This document shows positions 63,844 to 64,000 of a stretch of DNA of 64,000 nt, piece by piece. The position numbers were made by a program, and so were the translations under genes. Numbering within the stretch: the first letter of the stretch is position 1; every line of letters begins with the position of its first letter. Source of the stretch: JASMTM01 sp046483075 (GTDB lineage: Bacteria > Thermotogota > Thermotogae > Petrotogales > Kosmotogaceae); the NCBI GenBank assembly GCA_046483075.1, contig JAWODV010000076.1:14702-78701 (forward strand). The letters run 5' to 3'. The notes under the pieces are model-generated. The model searched no databases. It worked only from the letters and a program-made list of their open reading frames with translations, and had not been told where the DNA came from.

Positions 63844-64000
63844 TTTAATACACTCAAATTGGCTCACAAATATCTTAGAATCTCAATTTGTATTATCTCA
63901 CAAAATTAATATACCTAAATAAAAAGTTCCCTGGTATAAAAAAAGTTAATTAGTTCATAATTGACGTTACTTTTTAGTTGTAAATCCCCTTTTTCACTAA
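63554..64000 (+). repeat. Direct repeat, copy 2 (reaches the window end)
   Basis: Matches 61713-62159 base for base apart from the divergent patch at about 63675-63746 and two single differences. Because it continues to the last base of the window, a further lectin-fold gene could follow, making a tandem array with a unit of 1841 bases. Confidence 0.95.

Noticed and set aside
1..64000. tRNA, rRNA, CRISPR arrays, insertion-sequence transposases
   Set aside because: I looked for repeated spacers, transposase motifs and structured-RNA-like GC islands and saw none. A dedicated scan could still find a small RNA or riboswitch that I missed.

Overview
This 64 kb window comes from an AT-rich bacterium, most probably a member of the phylum Thermotogota (a Kosmotoga/Mesotoga/Petrotoga-like lineage). 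The evidence is a PolC-type replicase, a paired glgC/glgD set, a complete rnfCDGEAB operon followed by dxr-rseP-ispG, the holB-ricT pair, and many MalFG-type sugar ABC systems with LacI regulators. The assignment is inferred from gene content, not from a marker search. I see no rRNA, tRNA or CRISPR array.

Bases 1-30100 (plus the gene to 32025) form a mannoside-utilisation supercluster. The first half (1-17355, minus strand) holds two GH38-type alpha-mannosidase-like enzymes (one cytoplasmic, one exported), a LacI repressor, an ABC sugar importer without its ATPase, a SASA-type esterase, a ROK kinase, a mannose-6-phosphate isomerase fused to a kinase-like domain, and a large unrecognised protein. 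It also holds two proteins usually linked to corrinoid methyl transfer: a URO-D-family protein at the window edge and a 2Fe-2S/ASKHA activator. Two divisions of this cluster share the same promoter plan: TTGCAA, an 18-base spacer, an AT-rich -10, and a TGCAAACG-type palindrome over the -35. A GPH-family transporter and an acyltransferase-like gene lie divergently. The second half (20175-32025) has its own LacI repressor with two TGTAAGCGGTT-type operators, a second ABC importer, a cytoplasmic and an exported GH130 protein, a clan GH-A three-domain glycosidase, and two exported proteins of unknown activity. Together the two halves suggest import and breakdown of both alpha- and beta-mannosides, feeding mannose-1-P or mannose-6-P into glycolysis.

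Bases 32061-51368 are mostly housekeeping on the minus strand: a GAF-PAS-GAF-GGDEF-EAL phosphodiesterase; a tightly packed run from rnfC at 45551 to a DUF4384/PEGA protein at 34921 (Rnf ion pump, two MEP-pathway enzymes, a site-2 protease, lactate dehydrogenase); and a glycogen-synthesis/5'-nucleotidase group. Ndk is on its own.

Bases 51440-62002 are a plus-strand information-processing run: holB, ricT, transketolase, rnc, ruvC, polC and, directly behind polC, a divergent sliding-clamp-like protein. The final 2 kb are the most unusual part. The 3' end of that clamp-like gene with its downstream flank (61713-62159) is repeated at 63554-64000, and between the copies sits an exported C-type-lectin-fold (FGE/SUMF1-like) gene. 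Its GC-rich 3' end looks like the variable repeat of a diversity-generating retroelement. No reverse transcriptase or template repeat is visible in the window.
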